From positions 2,480,001 through 2,544,000 of the forward strand of contig JAGTTO010000001.1 of assembly GCA_018223435.1 (NCBI GenBank): 64,000 nucleotides of DNA. The letters run 5' to 3'. Under the pieces are notes generated by a model. It ran no database searches. It saw only the letters and a list, made by a program, of their open reading frames with translations, and was not told the DNA's origin. Shown here one piece after another: positions 17,171 through 25,330 of the stretch. Made by a program: the position numbers and the translations under genes. The stretch comes from Lachnospiraceae bacterium Marseille-Q4251. Its GTDB lineage: Bacteria; Bacillota; Clostridia; Lachnospirales; Lachnospiraceae. Position 1 is the first letter of the stretch. Every line of letters begins with the position of its first letter.

Positions 17171-17212
17171 ACCACCGCCCGATTTATCGGGTGGTGAGTA
17201 AGTGCGCCCTTC
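17171..17212 (-). other. oriT: Predicted origin of transfer (oriT), MobQ/RSF1010-like
   Basis: An imperfect inverted repeat (ACCACCGCCCGA and TCGGGTGGT, 17171-17194) is followed three bases later by TAAGTGCGCCCTT (17199-17211). That string matches the conserved nick region of RSF1010/pIP501-type MobQ oriTs. The spacing from repeat to nick core and the position just upstream of the relaxase gene fit the family. Confidence 0.82.
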
Positions 17213-17231
17213 GGGAGTAGAACTTGTGCGT

Positions 17232-17453
17232 TTACATTCCTCGTAGCCGGATTATCAGCTCCCGTTTCAGGGAATCCAAATCCATTTCTTTAATATGGGG
17301 AACAATACTTTCCAAAATGGCTCCTTCCTGGACTAATCGGTGTGTTCTGGCATCACGTTCTTTTTTGCGATTTCTTGCTTCGGCTTCTTCTTGGCGGTGT
17401 CTTGCCTGTAAAAGTGCTTTTTCTTCCGGTGTCATGATTTTTTTATCTGCCAT
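17232..17453 (-). CDS. Small DUF3847-like mobilization-associated protein
   Basis: The 73-residue, highly charged protein (MADKKIMTPEEKALLQARHR, then RDARTHRLVQEGAILESI) resembles DUF3847 proteins, commonly found beside MobQ relaxases on clostridial elements. It is probably helical and may be an accessory protein for oriT processing or relaxase expression. ATG 17453 is chosen over an in-frame GTG nine bases upstream, because that GTG belongs to the ribosome site. Its leader is almost identical to that of the relaxase gene, suggesting duplication of a regulatory segment. Confidence 0.65.
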   Translation of the reverse strand: MADKKIMTPEEKALLQARHRQEEAEARNRKKERDARTHRLVQEGAILESIVPHIKEMDLDSLKRELIIRLRGM

Positions 17454-17534
17454 ATCTGGCACCTCCTTTTTATGCCCGTATCCGGGCAGTATTGGTTTTA
17501 AAATCTTATGGTTTGGTACTATAGTTTCGGATAA

Positions 17535-17590
17535 CTGACAGTGGCATGTTTCTGGTGATAAATAAGGAAAGAAAGTAGTACCACTGTCAG
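17535..17590. repeat. 10-bp perfect inverted repeat in the mob/rep intergenic region
   Basis: CTGACAGTGG (17535-17544) and CCACTGTCAG (17581-17590) are perfect inverted copies 36 bases apart in the 170-bp gap between the DUF3847-like gene and the DnaC-like gene. It could be an operator, a terminator stem or part of the element's replication region. It has no T-run. Confidence 0.5.
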
Positions 17591-17623
17591 TGAAGAATAA
17601 TTATCGTGTTATGCTTCTTTGCT

Positions 17624-18481
17624 TCAGTTCTGGTTCGGAGCATGATTGTTTAACAGAATTCTTTTTGCCTGTTTTAAATTAGCTGTTGCATTGTCCTGAC
17701 GAATATTCCGGTTATTGATACGGACAGGAATACATCTCTCCAGAATACGGTCATAAATTCGTTTGTGTGCGATATCAGCGGCGTTATTCAGCTCTGATAA
17801 AGTGAGATTGGTCGTTATGATCAGGGGCTTTTTACTGCGGTAACGACTGTCGATCACATTGAATACCTGTTCCAGTGCAAAGTCAGAGTTCCGCTCAATT
17901 CCGAGATCATCAATAATCAGAAGACTGTAGCGGTTTAAGCTGTTGATGAACTGGTTTCTGTCTTCAAAATGCATTCCGGTAAGGGTATTTAGAATTCGGG
18001 AAAAGTTGGTCATCAGTACAGGAACGCCTTTTTCCAGAAGGGCATTGGCAATGCAGCCTGCAAAAAAAGATTTTCCAGTACCGACATCACCCCAGATGAG
18101 AAGTCCGGAAGCATTTGCTCTCATCTCTTCCCAGTTGCTTACATAATTGTGTGCCAGTTTTATTTCCGGATTGATGCCGTTATCCCTGGCAAAAGTGTAG
18201 TCATAGAGTGCTTTGTCCTGTAAGCCGCTGGTTTTAAGATGCTCTATTTCCATTTGTTTTTCATGAAGTTTTCTCTGGGCTTCTTCCTGCTCAAAGATTT
18301 CCTGCTGGCATTTACAGCGGATGGAAGGAATAAGAACCTTTCCCTGTAATTCATGCCTGCATTGCCTTGGCGTATTGCATTTGGAACAGTAGATCAGGTG
18401 GTCTGTTTCGTTAAAATATTCATCAGACTGAAGCTCTCTGTTTGGGGTTATAGCTGTTGGTTTTTCTATAAATTTTGTCAT
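17624..18481 (-). CDS. DnaC/IstB-like ATP-binding helicase loader
   Basis: The 285-residue protein has an N-terminal cysteine cluster (CSKCNTPRQC, then IRCKC, about 33-80) that may bind zinc, and a AAA+ domain with Walker A GDVGTGKSFFAG (about 133) and Walker B LLIIDDLGIE. Such proteins load replicative helicase at an origin. The start overlaps the repA stop (ATGA), so the initiator and loader are translationally coupled, as in plasmid replication modules. This supports autonomous replication of the excised element. Confidence 0.88.
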   Translation of the reverse strand: MTKFIEKPTAITPNRELQSDEYFNETDHLIYCSKCNTPRQCRHELQGKVLIPSIRCKCQQEIFEQEEAQRKLHEKQMEIEHLKTSGLQDKALYDYTFARDNGINPEIKLAHNYVSNWEEMRANASGLLIWGDVGTGKSFFAGCIANALLEKGVPVLMTNFSRILNTLTGMHFEDRNQFINSLNRYSLLIIDDLGIERNSDFALEQVFNVIDSRYRSKKPLIITTNLTLSELNNAADIAHKRIYDRILERCIPVRINNRNIRQDNATANLKQAKRILLNNHAPNQN

Positions 18482-19194
18482 AATGTTTCGTATTCCTCAC
18501 TTTCGTAATTTCGTTGTCGGGAAGCAGGATGATCCTGTCTTGCCCAACTGATGATGGTAGCTGCGTGGTTCTGATATTGCTTTCCGGTAGAAGCCATATA
18601 ACCGGATAAGCGTTCAATATAATCCTTCCAGTCAGGGATTGTCTGCCGGATATCTTCAAGCTCTTTTTCTGACAGAAAAACATTTTGAAATTTTCCATAG
18701 GGTGAGAGTGGCTCCTTACTCCCTCTTATTGCTAAATTGTTCTTTTTTATCTCTTTCTTATTACCAGACAGTTTTCTGTCTGTATCAGGGAAAGAATCCT
18801 GTCTGTCAATAGGACAGTTTTTTGTCTGTCTTAGGGAAAGAAATCTGTCTGTATAGTGGATGGTTTCTTTTGGGAGTTTTACATAAATCCGATTGGGCTG
18901 TCCGGGACCCTGCCGTTTTCGGAAGATAAGCTCCTGTTTTTCCAGTACTGCCAGAGCAGTTTTGACCGTCATCTGGCTTTTGTGGAGAACTTCTGCCAGT
19001 GCTTCAATCGTAAAGTAAATGAACACATGACCATCTGTATCTGACCAGCCCTCATTTTTCTGGGAAAGCCTTGCCCGGTCGAGCAGGATAATATAAAGCA
19101 TTTTGGCAGTTTCGTTTATTTCCATGTCCAGAAGGAAACGGGGAAACATCATATAAGATGGCAGGTTGGTGTCTGCTGTCAGAAAGTCAGTCAT
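18478..19194 (-). CDS. repA: RepA_N-family replication initiator
   Basis: The 238-residue protein matches RepA_N initiators: the conserved N-terminus YMMFPRFLLDMEINETAKML and a winged-helix DNA-binding domain (about 10-120, IEALAEVLHKSQMTVKTALA). A variable linker follows, then a small C-terminal domain resembling DnaD-like helicase-contacting regions. ATG 19194 follows GGAGGTG by six bases; an upstream in-frame TTG lies before that site and is less likely. RepA_N plasmids carry their origin inside the rep gene, and two 40-bp direct repeats occur here at 18767-18852. Confidence 0.86.
   Translation of the reverse strand: MTDFLTADTNLPSYMMFPRFLLDMEINETAKMLYIILLDRARLSQKNEGWSDTDGHVFIYFTIEALAEVLHKSQMTVKTALAVLEKQELIFRKRQGPGQPNRIYVKLPKETIHYTDRFLSLRQTKNCPIDRQDSFPDTDRKLSGNKKEIKKNNLAIRGSKEPLSPYGKFQNVFLSEKELEDIRQTIPDWKDYIERLSGYMASTGKQYQNHAATIISWARQDHPASRQRNYESEEYETL
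18767..18852. repeat. Two 40-bp direct repeats inside repA (candidate replication origin)
   Basis: Segments 18767-18806 and 18813-18852 are the same length and agree at about 35 of 40 bases. Each starts GACAGTTTT, has AGGGAAAGAA in the middle and ends CTGTCTGT. They lie in the variable linker of the initiator gene, where RepA_N plasmids are known to keep origin iterons. Confidence 0.65.
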
Positions 19195-19218
19195 GTGTTC
19201 ACCTCCAATCAAAAGGGT

Positions 19219-19602
19219 TTATTCTCCAAGAAAATCCCAGTCTACATCACTATCTGGCTGTGAATTTTCAGGTGCTGGAAAGGACGCCCTGATTTGGGGC
19301 TCCCTTTGCGCCATTCCTGCAGTCAGTCCGGAAAGAAAAAGTGGCAATGCCTGTTTCAGACTGTTTTCCACTGCATCTACAATTTGTTTCACAAAAAGTT
19401 CTTCCCGCTCTCTTGTTTCCAGATAAGGATCAGTCTGTGTGCGGTAGTAGCGATCAAAATAATCTACCAGCGCAAGAGAGATTACCTGACTGTAAGATTT
19501 AAAATTCTGCCTGTCCATCGTCTGTAAATATTCCCAGGCTCTCCGTTGCTGTTCTTTGTCCAGATTAAAACGCAGGTTTGTGTTACGGATATTGTTCTGC
19601 AT
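19219..19602 (-). CDS. parR: ParR-like partition adaptor
   Basis: The 127-residue protein starts with a ribbon-helix-helix-like segment (NLRFNLDKEQQRRAWEYLQT, then SYSQVISLALVDYF) and ends in an acidic tail (DSDVDWDFLGE) of the kind that contacts actin-like filaments. It starts three bases after the parM stop, the ParM-ParR order of type II partition systems. It should bind centromere repeats and link the DNA to ParM. The assignment rests on context and layout as well as sequence. Confidence 0.72.
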   Translation of the reverse strand: MQNNIRNTNLRFNLDKEQQRRAWEYLQTMDRQNFKSYSQVISLALVDYFDRYYRTQTDPYLETREREELFVKQIVDAVENSLKQALPLFLSGLTAGMAQREPQIRASFPAPENSQPDSDVDWDFLGE

Positions 19603-19605
19603 GGT

Positions 19606-20523
19606 TTATCCCCTCCTTTTCAGGCTTATATAAGCCAGAGATTCATAACCTTTGGCGGTGGCACAGATGTCATCAATGATGGTGACTCGTGATTTGTCAT
19701 AAGTTCCGAAGTTACGGATCAGACATCCACCACCGCCAACTACATACAGGCGCATTAGGTCAGAATTGTATTCATATTTGCGGAGTGTGGAAAAAAGTTT
19801 TGCCACATACTGTCTGGCAATAGAACTGATACAATCCAAATATGGTGCTGAAATGTCAGCTGTTCCAAACCGCAGAATCTGTTCTACTGTGGATTCTTCA
19901 ATCTTCACTCCAAATTTGTCCAGAACAGCGTTCTTTGCAGCAATCATGCATTGGTTTACACCAAGTTTTTCTGTCCAGCATCGGCTCTCCTGAGCTTTCT
20001 TATTGTTGATATACAGAATGTTCATGGTTCCGTTTCCGATATCTGCAAGGAGATTGGTTCCCTTGAAATCTCCAAGTTGGTTTACAATAGCCGGATACCC
20101 CTGTGGGTAAAGGCTGCATCCCACAAAGTGGAGATGATACTCTTTGCCGTTAAAAAGGTAACGGACTTCTGGATTCTGGAGCAGATAGGAACGAAAAGCT
20201 TCTCTTTGAGTTCTGATCCATGTCAGAGGAAGTCCGGCAGCCAGATGAACATCTGCTTCACGGATGGAAAAGACATTTAGTTCCCTTGCAATAGCCATTA
20301 GCGTCAGAAGATAATATTCTTCGTCCATAGCTTTATCCGGGATAAATTCTTTGTGTCCTTCGCCAATCCGGTAGTAAATGCCGTTATATTCCAGAATATT
20401 CCCGGTGAAGATTGGTTCGGTTTCATAGGCTTTGATTCCGGTTAGTGTGACGGTGTTTGCTGTTTTCATATTGCCATAGCCATGATCTACAGCGATGATT
20501 TTTGTGTTTCTGAGTTCTCGCAT
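19606..20523 (-). CDS. parM: ParM/StbA-like actin-type segregation ATPase
   Basis: The 305-residue protein has the actin-fold nucleotide motifs: phosphate-1 AVDHGYGNMKTA (about 11-22), phosphate-2 LLADIGNGTMNI (about 162-173), and the adenosine motif YVVGGGGCLIRNFG near the C-terminus. ParM-type proteins polymerise to push plasmid copies apart. The ribosome site CGGAGG sits in one arm of an inverted repeat (20531-20546), so translation could be controlled by RNA folding or ParR binding. A partition gene on an integrated element suggests a replicating circular phase. Confidence 0.88.
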   Translation of the reverse strand: MRELRNTKIIAVDHGYGNMKTANTVTLTGIKAYETEPIFTGNILEYNGIYYRIGEGHKEFIPDKAMDEEYYLLTLMAIARELNVFSIREADVHLAAGLPLTWIRTQREAFRSYLLQNPEVRYLFNGKEYHLHFVGCSLYPQGYPAIVNQLGDFKGTNLLADIGNGTMNILYINNKKAQESRCWTEKLGVNQCMIAAKNAVLDKFGVKIEESTVEQILRFGTADISAPYLDCISSIARQYVAKLFSTLRKYEYNSDLMRLYVVGGGGCLIRNFGTYDKSRVTIIDDICATAKGYESLAYISLKRRG

Positions 20524-20530
20524 AAAAAAT

Positions 20531-20656
20531 ACCTCCGTTTTCGTATTGATTGATTCAGCAAGTCATACCGGTGTGGTACTGCTTTGCTGTGAGATAAGCA
20601 TACGAAAATCGGAGGTAAAAGACATTGAGTGGAAATTGAGCTGGAATTGAGAAAAA
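20531..20656. repeat. parC: Candidate parC centromere: inverted repeat plus 11-bp direct repeats
   Basis: ACCTCCGTTTTCGTAT (20531-20546) pairs with ATACGAAAATCGGAGGT (20600-20616) with one bulged base. Directly beyond are three repeats beginning ATTGAG at exact 11-base spacing (20624, 20635, 20646). 11-bp direct repeats next to parM are the form of the R1 plasmid parC site bound by ParR. Confidence 0.6.
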
Positions 20657-20743
20657 AGATATATTGTGCGTACGTTCTTCATGTACTCTTGTTGTGATTT
20701 CATTGTTTTTTATCGTATAATATGGATACTGGAGGTGGCTTGG

Positions 20744-21418
20744 ATGAAATACAAGATTTTAGTTGTTGATGATGATAAAGAATTGGTGAAAATGCTTTGT
20801 AGTTATTTTAATATGAAACAATATGAAACCATTACGGCTACAGATGGAATGGAAGCATTAAATAAAATAAAAATGAAACCGGATGTTATTTTATTGGATA
20901 TCAACATGCCATGTATGGATGGGATTGAAGTATGTCGTCTGATACGCAGTAAAGTGTTATGTCCGATTTTGTTTCTAACAGCAAGAGTTGATGAAGATGA
21001 TAAAATTAATGGGTTGCTTTCGGGTGGGGATGATTATATTACGAAACCATTTAGTCTTCGGGAGTTGGAAGCAAGGATTGTCACAAACATAAAGAGAGAA
21101 GAAAGGCATCAACAAAAAACGGAATACCGTTTCATGGATGAAATGCTGATCAATTATTCTGAAAAAATAGTAGCTATAGCTGGACACAGGATGGAGTTCA
21201 CAAAAATTGAATATCAGATTATTGAATTCTTATCCATGCATCGAGGGCAGGTGTTTGATAAAGAACGTATATATGCACAAGTCTGTGGATATGATGCGGA
21301 AGGGGACAGTAGAACGATAACGGAATTAGTACGGCGTATAAGGAAAAAAATAGCGGATTATTCAGAAAAAGAATACATAGAAACTGTATGGGGGATTGGA
21401 TACCGATGGAAAAAATAA
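20744..21418 (+). CDS. OmpR-family response regulator (ABC-exporter cluster)
   Basis: The 224-residue protein has a receiver domain (VVDDDKELVKML, phospho-acceptor Asp in ILLDINMPCMDG, Lys in DDYITKPF) and a C-terminal winged helix (TITELVRRIRKKI). ATG 20744 follows GGAGGTGG; earlier in-frame starts have no ribosome site. The kinase gene starts 12 bases before its stop. With the ABC genes to 25300 it resembles antimicrobial-peptide sensing and detoxification modules. It is probably transcribed away from parM. Confidence 0.92.
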   Translation: MKYKILVVDDDKELVKMLCSYFNMKQYETITATDGMEALNKIKMKPDVILLDINMPCMDGIEVCRLIRSKVLCPILFLTARVDEDDKINGLLSGGDDYITKPFSLRELEARIVTNIKREERHQQKTEYRFMDEMLINYSEKIVAIAGHRMEFTKIEYQIIEFLSMHRGQVFDKERIYAQVCGYDAEGDSRTITELVRRIRKKIADYSEKEYIETVWGIGYRWKK

Positions 21419-22584
21419 GAAACTTGTCACTGAAAAAAACAATTCTGCTTTATTTTGTGATCAGCTTAACGGCAGCATTTCTGTTATCTGGATTTACAGT
21501 TCATTTTGCAGGAAATATGCAGAATAAAATATGGGAAAAATATATTGATTATGCAGATTATACGGACGTGTTTCAGCAATATGGAAAGAAATACGAGATT
21601 GAGATATCAAGACCTAATCAATCGCAGATGAATCGTTTGGACCATCATCTTTCGGAAATGTGTGACTTTATGGAAACATATTCGGTACTGATTTTTTCGA
21701 TTGTTGGGAGTGTTGCTGCGGTATTCTTTTTTTATAAAAATAAGTTAAAGACACCTCTACAGGAACTAAAAGATGCCTCACAAATGATTGCAGATAATGA
21801 ACTGGATTTTCATGTGTCCTATGAAAATAAAGATGAGATGGGAACTTTGTGTAAAGAATTTGAAATGATGCGAAGTGATTTAGCAGATAACAACAGAAAG
21901 ATGTGGCGAATGATTGATGACGAGAAGGTTTTGCGGAATGCAATTGCACATGATATACGTTCTCCACTTTCCATATTGCGTGGGTATCAGGAAATGCTCT
22001 TAGAGTTTGTTTCTGCTGAGAGTATAAAAACAGAGGATGTTATTGATATCTTACAAACAGGCATGTATCAGATTGACCGTATAGAGCATTTCACGGAAAA
22101 CATGAGAAAAATGTCCCATTTAGAACAGAGGGAACTGCAATGCTCAGAGATAGAATTATCGGAACTGGCAAAAAAGATTGAGGCAGAAGCTGCCATGCTG
22201 TCCAAGAAGGAAAGTAAATTATGTAAGGTAGAAAGAGTGCAGGAACAAAACATTGTAAAAGTGGATGAGGAACTTGTCATGGAAGTGACAGACAACTTAC
22301 TGGAAAATGCGGTTCGATATGCACAAAAAAGTATTGCTTTGCAGATAAAGAAAAAGGATGGTTTTCTTATAATTTCTGTTGAAGATGATGGAATAGGATT
22401 TGTGGATACTGAGGAAAAAGTAACAGAACCATTTTATCATAAGAATCCACAAGATGATTTAAAGCATTTTGGCCTTGGTATGTATATTTCTCGTATTTTC
22501 TGTGAAAAGCATGGAGGAAATTTGAAAATATATAATGCCAGACAAGGCGGTGCTCATGTAGAAGCTCTTTTCAAAGCTGAATAA
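21406..22584 (+). CDS. Sensor histidine kinase (ABC-exporter cluster)
   Basis: The 392-residue protein has two TM segments (about 8-30 and 90-112) around a short extracytoplasmic loop, a HAMP domain, a HisKA domain with NAIAHDIRSPLSILRGYQEM, and the ATPase motifs TDNLLENAVRYA, VEDDGIGF and FGLGMYISR. The short sensor loop is like that of intramembrane-sensing kinases paired with peptide-detoxifying ABC exporters. ATG 21406 overlaps the regulator gene. A hairpin with T-run follows, before the ABC genes. Confidence 0.92.
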   Translation: MEKIRNLSLKKTILLYFVISLTAAFLLSGFTVHFAGNMQNKIWEKYIDYADYTDVFQQYGKKYEIEISRPNQSQMNRLDHHLSEMCDFMETYSVLIFSIVGSVAAVFFFYKNKLKTPLQELKDASQMIADNELDFHVSYENKDEMGTLCKEFEMMRSDLADNNRKMWRMIDDEKVLRNAIAHDIRSPLSILRGYQEMLLEFVSAESIKTEDVIDILQTGMYQIDRIEHFTENMRKMSHLEQRELQCSEIELSELAKKIEAEAAMLSKKESKLCKVERVQEQNIVKVDEELVMEVTDNLLENAVRYAQKSIALQIKKKDGFLIISVEDDGIGFVDTEEKVTEPFYHKNPQDDLKHFGLGMYISRIFCEKHGGNLKIYNARQGGAHVEALFKAE

Positions 22585-22597
22585 AAATACTTTATAA

Positions 22598-22634
22598 GGC
22601 TGAAATCACAAATAAAGTGGTTTTAGTCTTTTTT
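22598..22634 (+). terminator. Terminator/attenuator between kinase and ABC genes
   Basis: A 12-bp stem with G-U pairs (22598-22609 with 22617-22628) is followed by six T. It lies between the two-component genes and the ABC genes, so the latter probably have their own controlled promoter or depend on read-through. Confidence 0.75.
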
Positions 22635-22700
22635 GTTGTGAATTTATTGAGAATTGATTTGTATGATGTTGTTAAAGAAATAAAGAAAGGAAGAGATACA

Positions 22701-23771
22701 ATGAAAACAATCATAAAAAGAAGTATACTTGATTATTTAAAGAACCCTGTTTTGTGGATTGGCTTGATTATTATAGTTGCCAGTATGTATCAATGTCTGT
22801 CATCGTATTTGCAAATTCATTATATCAAACAGAATGAACAGATCACACAAAATGACGTAGCATTGGAAGATGCTGATGTCATGGATGGGTACATTCCCAC
22901 ATCTGATGATAAAGAAAGAAGAAGGGAGTGGGAAGATACGATCAAAGAGACGTTAATGGACACCTCCAAAAATGGTTTTGGATTTAGCAGGCAGGAAGCA
23001 GATCATGTAATGAAAGAAATTCAGAATATGGATGTAAAGACTGCTTCTGAGTTTTTGGAATCCCAATATGGCTATTATAATGCAATATATGCTTATGAGG
23101 ACCTTGAAATTCATAAGGGGACAGCAGAAGAAATCAATCATTATATCAAGCGGAAATTATCCGAACATTCTTTTTCCTGGTACTTTGCCAAAAAATTTAC
23201 GGATTTTGCAGGATTGCATATGGCCTTTTTTGCAACAGTCTTGCTATCATTTTTATTTATTCAGGATACACGAAAAAGTACCTATGAATTATTACATACA
23301 AAGCCTGTTACGGCAATCCAATATATATGTGGGAAAGTAATAAGCGGATTCATTAGTATGCTGGGAGTATTAGTGATTTTGAATGTTATATTCTTTATGC
23401 TGTGTTTGAAAACGTCTTTAGAATCGGGCTTTCCAGTAACACCAATTGATTTTTGCGTGAATTCTCTGATCTATATTGTTCCGAATCTTTTGATGATATG
23501 TTGTGTCTATACAATTACAGCATTAATATTTAAAAATCCGCTTCCGGCAGCACCAATCTTGTTTTTACACATTATATATTCAAATATGCTGACCATGAAG
23601 AATGATATTTATTATATGAGACCGTTCTCTATTATGGTGCGATTCCCTGGCAGGTTTTTTGAAACACATGTAGCTAAAATGTCAAACATAAATCAGATTA
23701 TTCTTGTAATTTCATCAGTTATATTAGTATGTATTTCTGTTACAATCTGGAAAAGGAGGAGGGTTCATTGA
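22701..23771 (+). CDS. ABC-2-type exporter membrane subunit 1
   Basis: The 356-residue protein has an N-terminal TM segment (about 16-36), a soluble extracytoplasmic region (about 50-170), and then about five TM segments (AFFATVLLSFLFI, FISMLGVLVILNVIFFMLCL and onward). This is the layout of ABC-2 permeases that export or detoxify peptides. Start ATG 22701 has GAAAGGAAG upstream. Its stop overlaps the start of the second permease gene. The substrate is unknown. Confidence 0.75.
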   Translation: MKTIIKRSILDYLKNPVLWIGLIIIVASMYQCLSSYLQIHYIKQNEQITQNDVALEDADVMDGYIPTSDDKERRREWEDTIKETLMDTSKNGFGFSRQEADHVMKEIQNMDVKTASEFLESQYGYYNAIYAYEDLEIHKGTAEEINHYIKRKLSEHSFSWYFAKKFTDFAGLHMAFFATVLLSFLFIQDTRKSTYELLHTKPVTAIQYICGKVISGFISMLGVLVILNVIFFMLCLKTSLESGFPVTPIDFCVNSLIYIVPNLLMICCVYTITALIFKNPLPAAPILFLHIIYSNMLTMKNDIYYMRPFSIMVRFPGRFFETHVAKMSNINQIILVISSVILVCISVTIWKRRRVH

Positions 23772-24424
23772 AAACGGAACTAAAAAACTGCCTGTCGTTA
23801 TATAAGATTTTTTATTCATGTGCATTTATACTGATATTGTGTGTTATTCATCCGATTATATACTATGAAGAAATCGGTTCAGCAATTCAGTCTCCAATAG
23901 CATTTTTAACAATTATTTTTTGTAGTGACACATATTTGATGGAAGTAAAAAGTAAGCGTGCCGATGTATTTCATTTGTACGATCAAAAAAAGCAGTTAAA
24001 AGTAATATCGCAGAGAGTGGGCGTTCAAATATTATATTTATTAATACTTTCTTGTGTTGGATATGTTTTGTTTTACTGGCAAAAACCGGGCAGTGTAAAC
24101 GAAGGCATTTCGGGTATTCAGATATTTCTTTTATATTTCATTGCAATGTTTGGAACTATCTGGCTTTGGAGTATATGCTCTGTGATTTTGTGTACATTGC
24201 TTCGAAATATGTGGGCAGGTATTGGATGTTTATTTGGAATTGTCATTGGACTTATATCAAAAGCGGGAAGTTCATTTTTCGGAAATCTGGGATTGTTTTC
24301 TTTCAGCTTTTGTGAACCTACTCAATTAATGTCCGAGAGTTGGATTTATGGAACGCTTGTGTCTTTTATAACGGGGCTGTTTTTATTTGCAGTATTACCA
24401 ATGGCTTTAAAGGAAAGAGGATAG
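23768..24424 (+). CDS. ABC-2-type exporter membrane subunit 2
   Basis: The 218-residue protein consists almost wholly of hydrophobic segments, about six TM helices, with no other motif. It starts at TTG 23768 with AAAAGGAGGAGG just upstream, and this start overlaps the stop of the preceding permease gene, so the two are translationally coupled. Together with that permease and the ATPase that follows it likely forms one heteromeric exporter. Detailed family not recognised. Confidence 0.72.
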   Translation: MKTELKNCLSLYKIFYSCAFILILCVIHPIIYYEEIGSAIQSPIAFLTIIFCSDTYLMEVKSKRADVFHLYDQKKQLKVISQRVGVQILYLLILSCVGYVLFYWQKPGSVNEGISGIQIFLLYFIAMFGTIWLWSICSVILCTLLRNMWAGIGCLFGIVIGLISKAGSSFFGNLGLFSFSFCEPTQLMSESWIYGTLVSFITGLFLFAVLPMALKERG

Positions 24425-24427
24425 ATT

Positions 24428-25300
24428 ATGAGTATTAGAATAAATGATTTAACAGTTAGATTTAAAAATGGTGTAGTTGCAGTAAATAAGGCATCTCTTG
24501 AAATACCCAAGGGAATTTACGGACTTTTGGGTGAGAATGGTGCTGGAAAAACCACTTTGATGAGGGTTCTTACAACCGTTTTAAAACAAACGGAAGGAAT
24601 GGTTTCCCTTGATGGAATTCTATATAACGAGGGAAATTATGAGAAAATACAGAAAAAGATTGGTTATCTTCCACAGGAAATCGACTTATATCCGAATCTT
24701 ACGGTGAAAGAATGTCTTGTATATATGGGGGGACTGTCAGGAGTATCCAGAAATGACCTCGAACAAAGAATTACCTATTATCTGGAAAAGACTTCTCTTA
24801 CAGAGCATCAGAATAAAAAAATGCGACAATTATCTGGTGGTATGAAGAGACGTGTCGGACTCATACAGGCACTTCTTAATAATCCGGATTTTTTGATTAT
24901 TGACGAACCAACAACTGGGTTAGATCCGGAAGAAAGAATCAGGATCCGCAATCTTCTGGTTGATTTTTCAAAGGATAGAACGGTGCTGTTTTCCACTCAT
25001 GTAGTAGAAGATTTAGCAGCAACCTGTACACAGCTTGCCATTATGAAAAAAGGAAGTTTTTTATATTCCGGAAGCGTGAGTGGATTGCTGGAAAATGCAA
25101 AGGGCTGTGTTTGGAATTGTACGGTACAAAATGCAGAAGAGGCCCGTTTGTTAGAAGCCAATTATTCTATTTCATCTAAGCAGTATGTAGAAAATGGAAT
25201 TCATATGAAAATATTAAGCAAAGGAAAGCCAAATGAGAATTGTGTCCTGGATAATGATATCACTTTGGAAGATGCATATATTTATTTGACGAATAGTTGA
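24428..25300 (+). CDS. ABC transporter ATP-binding subunit
   Basis: The 290-residue ATPase has Walker A (GENGAGKTT, about 36), Q-loop (LPQEIDLYPNLTV), signature LSGGMKRRVG, Walker B FLIIDEPTTGLD and the switch His (STHVVEDLA). It should power the two membrane proteins encoded just upstream. The C-terminal 70 residues form the extra domain often seen in peptide/antibiotic exporters. The set resembles lantibiotic-immunity or bacitracin-type exporters, but that is inference from layout. Confidence 0.92.
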   Translation: MSIRINDLTVRFKNGVVAVNKASLEIPKGIYGLLGENGAGKTTLMRVLTTVLKQTEGMVSLDGILYNEGNYEKIQKKIGYLPQEIDLYPNLTVKECLVYMGGLSGVSRNDLEQRITYYLEKTSLTEHQNKKMRQLSGGMKRRVGLIQALLNNPDFLIIDEPTTGLDPEERIRIRNLLVDFSKDRTVLFSTHVVEDLAATCTQLAIMKKGSFLYSGSVSGLLENAKGCVWNCTVQNAEEARLLEANYSISSKQYVENGIHMKILSKGKPNENCVLDNDITLEDAYIYLTNS

Positions 25301-25305
25301 ATATA

Positions 25306-25330
25306 ACGGCGGGCAAGTTGCCCGCCGTAA
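25306..25330. terminator. Bidirectional terminator between ABC and STAND genes
   Basis: A perfect 10-bp GC-rich stem ACGGCGGGCA/TGCCCGCCGT (25306-25315 with 25319-25328) stands between convergent genes. The T-run is poor on the plus side, so strength is uncertain. Confidence 0.65.
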
